Below, one piece after another: positions 20,153 to 28,721 of a stretch of 64,000 nucleotides of DNA (positions within the stretch are counted from its first letter, which is position 1; each line of letters starts with the position of its first letter). This DNA comes from Salinisphaera sp. G21_0. GTDB taxonomy: Bacteria; Pseudomonadota; Gammaproteobacteria; Pseudomonadales; Endozoicomonadaceae. Location: contig NZ_JAGHQW010000006.1 in NCBI RefSeq assembly GCF_017744115.1, forward strand, positions 93,822 through 157,821, given 5' to 3'. The notes below the pieces were generated by a model, which did not search any database, had not been told where the DNA came from, and saw only the letters and a program-made list of their open reading frames with translations. Made by a program: the position numbers and the translations under genes.

Positions 20153-20182
20153 AGCCCCTGGTTTTGGCCATGGGGCTTTTTT
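20153..20182 (+). terminator. Rho-independent terminator after nagEF
   Basis: AGCCCC-TGG pairs with CCATGGGGCT around a short loop and is followed by a run of T. It starts 24 bp past the nagF stop and ends the nagEF transcript. Confidence 0.8.
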
Positions 20183-20246
20183 ATTGCTGTCTGAAATATG
20201 TAGTTTTCCTGTGCTGATACGTAGTTGTCCTATAAATCACAAGGTC

Positions 20247-20260
20247 TTGATTCAGGTCAT
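20247..20260 (+). promoter_or_regulatory. FNR-like box upstream of first dms operon
   Basis: TTGATTCAGGTCAT matches the FNR consensus TTGAT-N4-ATCAA at 8 of 10 defined positions. A nearly identical box precedes the second dms operon at 35626. dmsABC is FNR-activated in E. coli. No promoter elements were confidently placed. Confidence 0.45.
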
Positions 20261-20412
20261 CTGCCGGTTAATTACTGTCCAATTATCATGCCCACCATTT
20301 GGTTGGCGGCACTTTTTGTTCACACCTTTATGTCTGCAGGGAAAGCAGAATCTGATAATTGTCTGAGCAGTCTGTGATCACGACCGGTATTTATCATGGG
20401 TTGGCGATATCA

Positions 20413-22851
20413 ATGAAAGAAATTGTGGATAAAGTGCTTGCTTCCAGGGTGAAGCGAAGAACGTTTATGAAGTGGGGAACCGCTGCGGGCAGTGCGGCAG
20501 TGGTTACTGCGCACACACTGCCGGTGAAAGCTTCTGCGACAGAGGCCAAACGTGCTGATGAAGAGATCAAGTCAGTCTGGTCTGCATGTACGGTCAACTG
20601 CGGCTCCCGCTGTGCACTGCGCCATCAGGTAAAAGACGGTGTGATCATTCATACCGAAACCGATAACACCGGTGACGATACCTATGGTGACCACCAGGTT
20701 CGCGCCTGTCTCCGTGGCCGTTCCTTCCGCAAGCGCGTCTACAACCCTGACCGTCTGAAATATCCGATGAAGCGTGTGGGTAAGCGTGGTGAAGGTCGAT
20801 TTGAGCGCATCAGCTGGGATGAAGCGTTTGACACCATCGCTGATAACCTGAAGCGCATCAAAAAAGAGTATGGCAATGAAGCCATCTATCTCAACTATTG
20901 TACTGGTACGCTGGGAGGCACGGTGTCCAAATCCTGGCCGCCAGCCGCCACACCGATCGCCCGTTTGATGAACTGCTGGGGCGGTTATCTTAACCACTAT
21001 GGTGATTACAGTACGGCTCAGATTGCCGTGAGTTTACCGTATTTGTACGGCGGCAGCTGGGTGGATAATAACTGCACGTCAGATGTTGTTAATACCAGGC
21101 TGGTGGTCAACTTTGGCAACAACCCGGCTGAAACCCGTATGAGTGGTGCCGGTATTGTTTATCAGCTGTCCGAAGCCCGACAACGCAGTAACGCACGTAT
21201 GATCACCTTTGATCCGCGCATGACCGATACGGTCCTGGGTGCCAATGATGAGTGGGTTCCTCTGCGACCGGGTACCGATGCCGCACTGGTAGCCGGTATG
21301 GCGTGGGTGATGATTACCGAAAACCTGGTGGATAATGAATTCCTGGGCAAGTACACCATCGGCTACGATGAAAACTCACTGCCTGCCAGCGCACCGAAAG
21401 GCGCTTCCTGGAAATCCTATATTCTGGGCAAAGGCGATGATGGTGTTGAAAAGACCCCGCAATGGGCGGCAAAAATAACCGGTGTCCCGGCAGACACCAT
21501 CATCCGTCTGGCCCGTGAAATTGCCATGACCAAACCCTGCAACATTATGCAGGGCTGGGGTCTGCAGCGCACTGCCAATGGAGAGCAGGCCAGCCGGGCG
21601 ATCTGTATGCTGGCGGTGATGACCGGTAATGTGGGTATTCCCGGTGGTGGTACCGGTGCCCGTGAAGGCAGCTACTCCATGCCCTTTGCGGTCTTTCCGA
21701 CACTGACCAACCCGGTATCAACCTCTATTCCCATGTTCCTCTGGACGGATGCCATTTACCGTCATGATGAAATGACCGCGTTGACCGCCGGTATTCGTGG
21801 TGCCGAAAAGCTGACCCAGCCCATCAAGTTTATCTGGAACTATGCGGGTAACTGCATCATCAACCAGCATTCGGACACCAATCGCACCCATGACATTCTT
21901 CAGGATGACAGCCAGTGTGAAATGATTGTGGTGATCGACAACCACATGACGCCCAGTGCACGCTATGCGGATATTCTGCTGCCTGATTTGACTGCGGCTG
22001 AACAACCGGATTTCGCCCCTAACGGGTTCTGCGGCAATATGGGTTACACCATTTTCTGTGATACTGCGGTTGAGCCGTTGTATGAATGCCGTTCGGTCTA
22101 CGACATGTGTACAGGTATTGCCAAACGTCTTGGGGTAGAAGCGCAGTTCACCGAAGGTCGGGACCAGGAAGCCTGGTTGCGTCATATTTATGCAGAATCC
22201 CAGAGAATGAATCCGACACTGGTGGACTTGGACTTTCAGGCCTTCCGTGAGCAGGGCATTGTCAAGCAGAAGAACCCCGGTGAACCTCATGTTCAATTCC
22301 GTGAGTTCCGGGAAAACCCTGAAAAGCATCCACTGGATACCCCCTCCGGTAAAATTGAGATCTATTCTGAACGCCTGGCAAATATTGCCTCCAGCTGGAC
22401 ACTGGGGGAGAGCGATATTATTCGGGCACTGCCTGAATACGTTTCTTCCTGGGAGGGGCATGAGGCAGACCACACTGAACAGTATCCGCTGCAGATGTTT
22501 GGTTTCCACTTTAAAGCCCGTACTCACTCCACTTATGGCAACGTCGATGTGCTGCGGGAAACCAACCGCCAGGAAGTGTGGATCAACCCGGTTGATGCCC
22601 ACAAGCGCAAGATAAAAGACGGCGACATGCTGAAGGTCTGGAATGACCGTGGCGAGATCCGTGTTGCCGCGAAAGTGACCGAGCGCATTATGCCTGGCGT
22701 GGTCGCCATGGGGCAGGGCAGCTGGTACGCACCAGACCGAAGCGGCGTGGACCGTGGCGCGTGTATGAATACCCTGACCACCCAGCGCCCGTCACCATTG
22801 GCCAAGGGCAATCCCCAGCACAGTAACCTGGTTGAAATTGCCAAGGCATAA
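20413..22851 (+). CDS. dmsA: Anaerobic DMSO reductase catalytic subunit DmsA (copy 1)
   Basis: A molybdopterin-dependent terminal reductase exported by the Tat path. The twin-arginine signal KRRTFMKWG is followed by a hydrophobic h-region and ends near VKASA. The 4Fe-4S ligands are in CTVNCGSRC and RACLRGR. The Mo-ligand serine is expected in YGDYSTAQ. SGKIEIYSERL and the C-terminal GMLKVWNDRGE-like region are typical. A longer frame from a TTG at 20359 exists, but the ATG at 20413 puts the Tat motif at the same place as in copy 2 and gives 812 residues, close to E. coli DmsA. First gene of dmsABC. Confidence 0.94.
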   Translation: MKEIVDKVLASRVKRRTFMKWGTAAGSAAVVTAHTLPVKASATEAKRADEEIKSVWSACTVNCGSRCALRHQVKDGVIIHTETDNTGDDTYGDHQVRACLRGRSFRKRVYNPDRLKYPMKRVGKRGEGRFERISWDEAFDTIADNLKRIKKEYGNEAIYLNYCTGTLGGTVSKSWPPAATPIARLMNCWGGYLNHYGDYSTAQIAVSLPYLYGGSWVDNNCTSDVVNTRLVVNFGNNPAETRMSGAGIVYQLSEARQRSNARMITFDPRMTDTVLGANDEWVPLRPGTDAALVAGMAWVMITENLVDNEFLGKYTIGYDENSLPASAPKGASWKSYILGKGDDGVEKTPQWAAKITGVPADTIIRLAREIAMTKPCNIMQGWGLQRTANGEQASRAICMLAVMTGNVGIPGGGTGAREGSYSMPFAVFPTLTNPVSTSIPMFLWTDAIYRHDEMTALTAGIRGAEKLTQPIKFIWNYAGNCIINQHSDTNRTHDILQDDSQCEMIVVIDNHMTPSARYADILLPDLTAAEQPDFAPNGFCGNMGYTIFCDTAVEPLYECRSVYDMCTGIAKRLGVEAQFTEGRDQEAWLRHIYAESQRMNPTLVDLDFQAFREQGIVKQKNPGEPHVQFREFRENPEKHPLDTPSGKIEIYSERLANIASSWTLGESDIIRALPEYVSSWEGHEADHTEQYPLQMFGFHFKARTHSTYGNVDVLRETNRQEVWINPVDAHKRKIKDGDMLKVWNDRGEIRVAAKVTERIMPGVVAMGQGSWYAPDRSGVDRGACMNTLTTQRPSPLAKGNPQHSNLVEIAKA

Positions 22852-22866
22852 CAGGAATAAAGTTCG

Positions 22867-23502
22867 ATGAAGCAACCCTCGATAAAACAACTGGGATTTT
22901 ACGTCGACACGGCCAAGTGTACGGGCTGCAAAACCTGTCAATTGTCGTGCAAAGATGAGAATGACCTGAAAGTCGGCGTGAACTGGCGTCGGGTTTATGA
23001 ATACGGCGGTGGTAGCTGGTTTCAGAACGAAGACGGCACTTATGCCCAGGACGTGTTTGCCTATTACACCTCCATCAGCTGCAATCACTGTGCCAAGCCC
23101 GCCTGTACCAGGGCCTGCCCAACCGGTGCCATGCACAAGCGTGACCAGGATGGTCTGGTGGTTGTCAATGCTGATGTCTGTATTGGCTGCCGTTACTGTG
23201 AAATGGCCTGCCCCTACGGTGCACCGCAGTTTGATGCCGAGAAGAAAGTCATGACCAAGTGTGATGGCTGTTTCGACTGTGTTGAGCAGGGCAAGCAGCC
23301 GATCTGTATCGAATCCTGCCCGCTGCGTGCCCTGGATTTTGGTCCGATCGAAGAACTGCGTGCCAAATACGGCACGGAAGCGGATATCGCGCCACTGCCG
23401 GACTCTTCTCTGACTGAACCGTCGCTGGTGATGAAGGCGAGCCGTCATGCCAAACCTTCCGGCGACAAAACCGGACGCATTATGAACACACGGGAGGTAT
23501 AA
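22867..23502 (+). CDS. dmsB: DMSO reductase iron-sulfur subunit DmsB (copy 1)
   Basis: The electron-transfer subunit between DmsC and DmsA, with four ferredoxin-type 4Fe-4S cysteine groups: CTGCKTCQLSC, CNHCAKPACTRACP, CIGCRYCEMACP and CDGCFDC...CIESCP. It has 211 residues. It differs from copy 2 by a five-residue N-terminal insertion and only a few substitutions, one replacing R with an extra C in CFDCVEQG. It sits 15 bp after dmsA and 2 bp before dmsC. Confidence 0.95.
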   Translation: MKQPSIKQLGFYVDTAKCTGCKTCQLSCKDENDLKVGVNWRRVYEYGGGSWFQNEDGTYAQDVFAYYTSISCNHCAKPACTRACPTGAMHKRDQDGLVVVNADVCIGCRYCEMACPYGAPQFDAEKKVMTKCDGCFDCVEQGKQPICIESCPLRALDFGPIEELRAKYGTEADIAPLPDSSLTEPSLVMKASRHAKPSGDKTGRIMNTREV

Positions 23503-23504
23503 CC

Positions 23505-24353
23505 ATGCATGAGTTGCCACTGGTATTTTTTACGGTGCTGGCACAGGGCACCGTTGGCCTGTTCCTGGTACTGGCCTGCCTGCTGATGGCGAACAGCGAT
23601 GCCAACCGTCAGCAGCTGTTGAATAAACTGCTGATGGTGGTTCTGGTGCTGCTGGGTGTCTCCGGCGCTGCGGCCATGACTCACCTGGGTCAGCCGTTGC
23701 GTGCCATAAACGTGATCTTTGGTCTGGAGCATCTGTCGGCGCTGAGTGTTGAGATCATCACCACTGCGCTGTTTGGTGGTGCTGTCTTCACTTATGCGGC
23801 CATGGTGCACTTCGGTATCCTGGCAAAGTTGCAGAAGCTGGTACTGGCCGGAGCCATGGTTCTGGGCATTCTGTTACTGCTGGCCATTGCCAATGTTTAC
23901 ACCCTGGCCACGGTGCCCGCCTGGAACAGCGGCTGGACCATCTTCCAGTTTGTTATGACTGCTTTTGTGGTGGGTATCCCTGCGGCGGCACTGATGCTGA
24001 GAAGTCAGTCGGCCTCTTTGGGTGCATTCCAGAAAAACGCTGATCGTGCACTGGCCACCCTGGGTTTTATCACCCTGGGTCTGGTGCTGGTGGGATACCC
24101 GCTGTACCTGTTCTGGCTGGGTCAGGTTGACCTGCCTGCTAACCCGCTGGGTCTGTTTGACTACCACGGTCGTCTGATGCTGGCCCGTCTCGGTCTGCTG
24201 TTTGCTGGTCTGGGCGTTTGGGTGATGGCTGCCACTCGTGGTAATAACTCAGCGGCAGGTCTGGCAGGGGTGAGCACTGTCCTGGTGCTCACGGCTGAAC
24301 TGTGTGGTCGTATCTTCTTCTATGACCTGCATATGTTTGCCAGTGGCATGTAA
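23505..24353 (+). CDS. dmsC: DMSO reductase membrane anchor DmsC (copy 1)
   Basis: A polytopic anchor that oxidises menaquinol and binds DmsAB. The 282 residues and about eight hydrophobic helices fit the family, as do AAMTHLGQPLRAINVIFGLEHLSALS and LGQVDLPANPLGLF. It is nearly identical to copy 2 (38866-39708) except at the C-terminus (HMFASGM versus LISPM). A third, badly eroded copy lies at 30129-30240. It ends the operon before a strong hairpin. Confidence 0.94.
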   Translation: MHELPLVFFTVLAQGTVGLFLVLACLLMANSDANRQQLLNKLLMVVLVLLGVSGAAAMTHLGQPLRAINVIFGLEHLSALSVEIITTALFGGAVFTYAAMVHFGILAKLQKLVLAGAMVLGILLLLAIANVYTLATVPAWNSGWTIFQFVMTAFVVGIPAAALMLRSQSASLGAFQKNADRALATLGFITLGLVLVGYPLYLFWLGQVDLPANPLGLFDYHGRLMLARLGLLFAGLGVWVMAATRGNNSAAGLAGVSTVLVLTAELCGRIFFYDLHMFASGM

Positions 24354-24363
24354 ATAAGTACAA

Positions 24364-24394
24364 AGTTCCTCCTTCATAAATAAAAGGAGGAACT
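24364..24394 (+). terminator. Hairpin after first dms operon
   Basis: A perfect 11-bp inverted repeat (AGTTCCTCCTT / AAGGAGGAACT) with a 9-nt AT-rich loop lies 11 bp past the dmsC stop. The downstream T-run is weak, so it may be a processing or stabilising hairpin as well as a terminator. Confidence 0.6.
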
Positions 24395-24399
24395 ATTCA

Positions 24400-24747
24400 A
24401 AAACTCCGGACGCGTGAACGCACAACAGCTATTACCAGCTTTGCCTGATCAGGCCCTGGTCATAGCTACTCAGGATAGTCAGGAAGAAGACGCCCATATT
24501 TCACTGGAAGAAACAGGAGCTATTTTTGGAACTAACGTAATAATAAGCACGAAAATCACAAGGTTTTTGCAATATTTACTTTTTCGTTTTTTCCTGGTGC
24601 TGCGGTAGATTTAGTACTTTTGTATCATTTTTGTGGGGCGGGGTAGATAAGTAACGTACACCTTAAGAACAGTTGTTGGAACTTTTTAGTAAAAATGAAG
24701 TCTATTAAAGCGAAATATTCCGATAAACTTTTATAGAGGTAATTTTT
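24400..24747. repeat. Dispersed repeat and leader of array copy 1
   Basis: No gene is supported. Positions 24402-24512 match 44458-44575 at roughly 80 percent (encoding LPDQALVIATQDSQEEDAHI-like peptides in both). Positions 24483-24747 match the leader of array copy 3 (about 26900-27160) closely, including the long AT-rich stretch before the start codon. A conserved leader of this length may hold the promoter for the small Cys/Gly-rich genes. Confidence 0.6.
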
Positions 24748-25131
24748 ATGGACGTATCATGCTCAACTGCTAAAAGTTTTTTCTGCACCCCCGGCAGTAA
24801 AGAACTTTACGCATTGTCTTGCGCAGGATGTGCAACGGAAGGTTATCTTCTAGGTGGGTTTTGTACCTGTGCTACGGTGTCAAAAGATTTCGCTTATTTT
24901 TGTCTCGGCGCTGCTGGGGGGGCGGTAGCAGGAGGTGCTGTAGGCCTTGCAGCAATGGGTGGAGTCGTTGCCTGTTGCCATTTAGTAGAGCGTAAAATCG
25001 ATCTCCAATCTTCCATTGACCCCAAGGTGATCACACAACAGCCCGGTTCGCCCTTGATTATCTCTCATGCTCCTGAAGTAACTGTTGTACCGACAGAAAT
25101 TCAAGGTGAAGTTGGATCAATCAATAACTAA
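24748..25131 (+). CDS. Small Cys-rich glycine-zipper protein, array copy 1
   Basis: A 127-residue protein of an unrecognised family with five copies here. Layout: a Cys-rich N-terminus (VSCSTAKSFFCTPGS), a Gly/Ala-rich hydrophobic segment of glycine-zipper type (GAAGGAVAGGAVGLAAMGGVV), a CC pair (ACCHL), then a polar tail with the family signature VITQQPGSPLIISHAPEV. A GAGGT ribosome site lies 8 bases before the ATG. It is 95 percent alike to copy 3 in the tail but varies in residues 15-55. Membrane insertion is likely; function is unknown. Confidence 0.7.
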   Translation: MDVSCSTAKSFFCTPGSKELYALSCAGCATEGYLLGGFCTCATVSKDFAYFCLGAAGGAVAGGAVGLAAMGGVVACCHLVERKIDLQSSIDPKVITQQPGSPLIISHAPEVTVVPTEIQGEVGSINN

Positions 25132-25346
25132 ACCGTGTTATGCCTCCCCGGGAATTGCCAGCACCATGCACCATGATTTCTGAGTTTCATGGGGAATGGC
25201 GGTGGTTACTCGAGTCGGCTGTTATCCCCTGTGGGTACGCATGGGAACAGACCTTCGGGGAGTGTTGTTCAGGATTTTGAGACAACCTCATTTACCCACA
25301 GGCAGTTAAACAATGGCGGGATTAAACGACAGATAAATAGCATGAA

Positions 25347-25508
25347 TTATCCGCGACATTTCTGCTCTTCTAATTCCCTGAACTTCCGTTGCTCATAGTC
25401 TGACAGCACAAGACCATAGCTTCTATCCACACGAGTGAATCTGACGACATACTGGCAGTCTTTTCGTGGTATTGCGGTGCTTGTAGTTCTATCGTACAGG
25501 AATTGTGG
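25347..25508 (-). pseudogene. C-terminal fragment of an HNH nuclease gene (after copy 1)
   Basis: Fifty-three codons on the minus strand match the last residues of the nuclease at 29347-30063 (QYVVRFTRV, YGLVLSDYEQRKFRELEE, KCRG). Upstream the frame runs PQFLYDRTTSTAIPRKDC and then meets a stop, so it comes from a related but different nuclease gene. The same 162-bp fragment occurs at 27773-27934. Confidence 0.7.
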
Positions 25509-25622
25509 TTACAGAGTAGGGAATTAATATTTACAGATTAAGAGAAGTTACAGAAACTTTTTAGAAAAAATGATGTCCAATCAGAGTGAAAAAATCTAAT
25601 AAATTCCTAAAAAGGTAAAAAT

Positions 25623-26172
25623 ATGAACTCTTTAGGCCCATGTGCTGCTACTAAAGATTGTTTATGCCCCCCCGAAATTCACCTTGCATACAAGTGGGGC
25701 GCTGGTGCAGGTGGAGTGGTAGGTTGTTTTGGTGGTATGGTTTGTGCGGCGAGAGAACCTCTCGGTACATTTATTCTCGGCGCTTTTGGAGGCACGGCAG
25801 CAGGAGTTGTTTCAGGCTTTTCATCAGTGGCCACATGCGTGGCCTGTTGCCACTTAGGAATTGTCCTGAAATAATTTCCACATTTCCAATGTTGCCCGGT
25901 AAAGAGAAAAACCTTGCCACGGAGACACGGAGGCACGGAGAAAAGAAAAAATCTTTTCCTCTGTGACTCCGTGTCTCCGTGGCAAAAAGAGGAAGTTATT
26001 TCGCGACAAATCCTTAATTACTGAGTGTATTCTTTGTCAACCTACCATTGACTCCAACGTGATCACACAACAGCCCGGGTTGCCCTCGATTATCTCTCAG
26101 GCTCCTGTACTAACTGTCGAATGGACAGAAACTCCAGGTGAAAAGGAACCAGTCAATAAAACAACCGTGTAA
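25623..26172 (+). pseudogene. Array copy 2, split by a MITE-like insertion
   Basis: The first 78 codons encode a family member (GPCAATKDCLCPP, Gly-rich segment, VACCHL). At 25856 a 159-bp inverted-repeat element interrupts the frame and supplies a premature TAA. The missing tail (VITQQPGLPSIISQAPVLTVEW) resumes after the element and ends at 26172. Alignment with copy 4 across the gap shows the two parts were once one gene. A truncated 83-residue product lacking the tail could still be made from 25623-25874. Confidence 0.75.
25856..26014. mobile_element. MITE-like element inside array copy 2
   Basis: The 159-bp element has imperfect terminal inverted repeats (GGAATTGTCCTGAAATAATTTCC and, inverted, AGGATTTGTCGCGAAATAACTTCC) next to TA dinucleotides. 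A perfect 19-bp inner inverted repeat (TTGCCACGGAGACACGGAG) makes a long hairpin. It has no coding capacity. TA-flanked ends suggest mobilisation by an IS630/Tc1-type transposase. Related ends occur at 43298-43418 and near 49714. Confidence 0.65.
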
Positions 26173-26193
26173 TGCCTCCGGGAATTGCCTGCA

Positions 26194-26297
26194 CCATGCA
26201 CACCCGAACTAACCGCCATGCACCATGATCTCTGAGTTTTACAGGGTATGGAGGTGAGGGACTCGAGTCGGCTTTTATGCCCTGTGGGTGTGCATGG
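26194..26297. repeat. Conserved downstream module with 12-bp inverted repeat
   Basis: CCATGCACACCC (26194-26205) and GGGTGTGCATGG (26286-26297) are exact inverted repeats enclosing the conserved block CTCGAGTCGGCT. Versions of this 3' module follow all five array genes (copies 2, 4 and 5 with the longer arm; copies 1 and 3 with a shorter form; copy 4 cut after GAGTCGGCT). It may be a structured 3' UTR or small RNA. Confidence 0.5.
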
Positions 26298-26646
26298 GAA
26301 CAGACCTTCAGGGAGTGTTGTTCAGGATTTTACGACAATCTCACTTATCCACAGGCAGTTAAGCGATGGTGAGATTAAACGATAAGCACATGGCATGAGT
26401 TATCCGCGGCACTTCCGCTTTTGTTCGGCAAATAGCACCGCTATTCACCTCACAAAACCGAATTTTTATCCTCAATTTTCTGTCGTCCTCGCTACGGGGT
26501 CGCCTGGACGAGCGCTATTCCCGGACTGCCTCCCAAGGCACAAGTAGCCCTGCTATTATTCGTCATTCCGCCTTGCCCTGCTGCCCAAAATGGCTTATTC
26601 CATCTCATATTCAGAAGGCGGAATTGGTATGAGAGGCTCTGTTAAA
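26298..26646. other. Remnant region between array copy 2 and DUF4116 fragment
   Basis: To about 26422 this continues the conserved array downstream sequence, including a short stub of the nuclease C-terminus (KCRG stop at 26400). After that it switches to unrelated sequence with no open gene. A rearrangement breakpoint is likely near 26420. Confidence 0.4.
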
Positions 26647-26913
26647 TTAACTGAATTGTTGAATATACCTCACCGCAACAGGCCCGATACTATCAATGGC
26701 TACCTTAATGATTTCGGGTTTGTTTTGTAAAGAATCACCAAAGTACCGCAGGGCATTACCATTGTTCTGCAAGGCGATATTGACCAGTTCTGGATCATTA
26801 CGGCATTTGTCACTGGCAAACTCCAGCGCCAGCGGATTTTGTTGCAGGGCAAGTTTGACCACTTCCGGACAATCCTGAAGTGCGCCACTGGCACAGGAAG
26901 AAGACAGCCATAT
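26647..26913 (-). pseudogene. DUF4116-type repeat protein fragment
   Basis: A minus-strand frame without a proper start encodes two and a half helical repeats: ALQDCPEVVKLALQQNPLAL, KCRNDPELVNIALQNNGNAL, QNKPEIIKVAIDSIGPVAV. The pattern resembles DUF4116, a repeat found in large proteins of host-associated bacteria and protists. A stop at 26914 and the abrupt start of the copy 3 leader show it is the tail of a lost gene. Confidence 0.5.
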
Positions 26914-27160
26914 TTACTGGAAGAAACAGGAACTATTTTTTGGAACTAACGTAATAATAAGCACGAAAATCACAAGGTTTTTGCAATATTTACTTTGTCG
27001 TTTTTTCCTGGTGCTGAGGTAAATTTAGTGCTTTCGTATCATTTTTGTTGGGCGGGGTAGATAAGTAACGTACACCTTAAGAACAGTGTTGAAACTTTTT
27101 AGTAAAAATGAAGTCTATTAAAGTGAAATATTCCGATAAACTTTTATAGAGGTAATTTTT

Positions 27161-27556
27161 ATGGACGTATCATGCTCAACTGCTAAAAGTTTTTTCTGCC
27201 CCCCCGGCACTGAAAAACCATACGTATTTTCTTCCATTGGATGTGCAACGGTAGGTGCTATTGGTGGTGGGTTTGGTGCCTGTTCCAGTGTGGTAGAAAC
27301 TGCCGGTTATTCTCTCGGTCATTTTTGTCTCGGCGCTTTTGGGGGCGGGGCAGCAGGAGGTGTTGTAGGCCTTGCAGCAATGTGTGGAGTCGTTACCTGT
27401 TGCAATTTAGGAGAGCGTCGAATTGCTCTCCAACCTTCCATTGACCCCAAGGTGATCACACAACAGCCCGGTTCGCCCTTGATTATCTCTCATGCTCCTG
27501 AAGTAACTGTCGTACCGACAGAAATTCAAGGTGAAGTTGGATCAATCAATAACTAA
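27161..27556 (+). CDS. Small Cys-rich glycine-zipper protein, array copy 3
   Basis: A 131-residue family member: N-terminal VSCSTAKSFFCPPGTEK, Gly-rich segment (GAFGGGAAGGVVGLAAMCGVV), a CC pair (TCCNL) and a tail nearly identical to copy 1 (IDPKVITQQPGSPLII). It has seven C in a row across codons 13-15, a site where slippage would shift the frame. The leader and ribosome site (GAGGT) match copy 1. Function is unknown. Confidence 0.7.
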   Translation: MDVSCSTAKSFFCPPGTEKPYVFSSIGCATVGAIGGGFGACSSVVETAGYSLGHFCLGAFGGGAAGGVVGLAAMCGVVTCCNLGERRIALQPSIDPKVITQQPGSPLIISHAPEVTVVPTEIQGEVGSINN

Positions 27557-27772
27557 ACCGTGTTATGCCCCCCTCGGGAATTGCCAGCACCATGCACCAT
27601 GATTTCTGAGTTTCATGGAGTATGGCGGTGGTGACTCGAGTCGGCTGTTATCCCCTGTGGGTGCGCATGGGAATTGACCTTCGTGAAGTGTTGTTCAGGA
27701 TTTTTAGACAACCTCATTTACCCACAGGCAGTTAAACAATGGCGGGATTAAACGACAGATAAATAGCATGAA

Positions 27773-27934
27773 TTATCCGCGACATTTCTGCTCTTCTAAT
27801 TCCCTGAACTTCCGTTGCTCATAGTCTGACAGCACAAGACCATAGCTTCTATCCACACGAGTGAATCTGACGACATACTGGCAGTCTTTTCGTGGTATTG
27901 CGGTGCTTGTAGTTCTATCGTACAGGAATTGTGG
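27773..27934 (-). pseudogene. C-terminal fragment of an HNH nuclease gene (after copy 3)
   Basis: A near-identical repeat of the 25347-25508 fragment: same stop codon context, same 53 codons and the same upstream in-frame stop. It lies between array copies 3 and 4 and converges on copy 3. Confidence 0.7.
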
Positions 27935-28045
27935 TTACAGAGTAGGGAATTAATTTACAGATTAAGAGAATTTGCAAAAACTTTTTAGAAAAAGTGAAGT
28001 CTAAGCAGTGAAGAATCCTGATAAATTTCTGAAAAGGTAAAAAAT

Positions 28046-28452
28046 ATGATCTCATTAGGCCAATGTGCTGCTACTAAAGATTGCTTATACCCCCCCCTGA
28101 CACTCACCTTGCATACAAGTTTGGTGCTGGTGCAGGTGGAGCGATAGGTTGTTTTTGTGGTCTGCTTTGTGCGGCGAAAGGACCTCTCGGTCCAGCTCTT
28201 CTCAGCGCTCTGGAATTCGGGGCAGGAGGGGTTATTTCAAGCCTTTCAACTATGGCTACAGCCGTGGTCTGTGACAACTTGTTATTTACTGGTTGTACTC
28301 GTTGTCCACCTCCCATTGGCTCCAGAGTGATCACACAACAGCCCAAACAGCCCGGGATGCCCTTGATTATTTCTCAGACTCCTGTACTAACAACTGTCGA
28401 ATGGGCAGTAACTCCAGATGAAAAGGAACCAATGGATAAAATAGCCGTGTAA
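28046..28452 (+). pseudogene. Array copy 4, frameshifted at a poly-C tract
   Basis: The ATG at 28046 starts SLGQCAATKDCLYPP like copy 2. A run of eight C plus T at 28090-28098 replaces the seven C of the siblings, a net gain of two bases. The frame is lost there and the rest of the protein (HLAYKFGAGAGG, VITQQPKQPGMPLIISQTPVL) continues in another frame to 28452. It may be dead, or switchable by slippage in the homopolymer. The tail carries a small KQP insertion. Confidence 0.7.
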
Positions 28453-28547
28453 TGCCCCCCGGGAATTGCCTGCACCATGCACACCCGAACTAACCGCCAT
28501 GCACCATGAACTCAGGGTTTTACAGGGTATGGCGGTGAGGGACTCGA

Positions 28548-28716
28548 GTCGGCTTTCACCAGAGATTGGTACTTGTCGGACCGGGCGTTACCAAAAGAGT
28601 CCTCGGCCACGCCCGATGATCTGACACTTTCCTATGTTGAAAAGCAGAAGTGTCTGAAGCAACGGATGTCGGAATTTCACATAGTGGAATATTCTAATAA
28701 ATTTCTAAAAAGGTAA
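28548..28716 (+). pseudogene. Unidentified coding remnant before array copy 5
   Basis: After GAGTCGGCT the copy 4 downstream module breaks off into a frame encoding TRDWYLSDRALPKESS and TPDDLTLSYVEKQKCLKQRM, open to a TAA at 28714. Composition looks coding and hydrophilic but there is no start. It is probably the end of a gene cut by rearrangement. No family is recognised. Confidence 0.3.
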
Positions 28717-28721
28717 TAAAT

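Larger units (their letters stand above)
24483..28300. repeat. Tandem segmental duplication of array copies 1-2 and 3-4
   Basis: The unit leader, small gene, 3' module, nuclease tail and second small gene occurs twice. Copies 1 and 3 are 2413 bp apart and copies 2 and 4 are 2423 bp apart. The nuclease tails at 25347 and 27773 show the same shift. The second unit replaced its upstream part with the DUF4116 fragment; the first carries the MITE. Confidence 0.7.

Noticed and set aside
24414..24608. 64-codon gene after the first dms operon
   Set aside because: It corresponds to the dispersed repeat, whose other copy carries a stop; no ribosome site.
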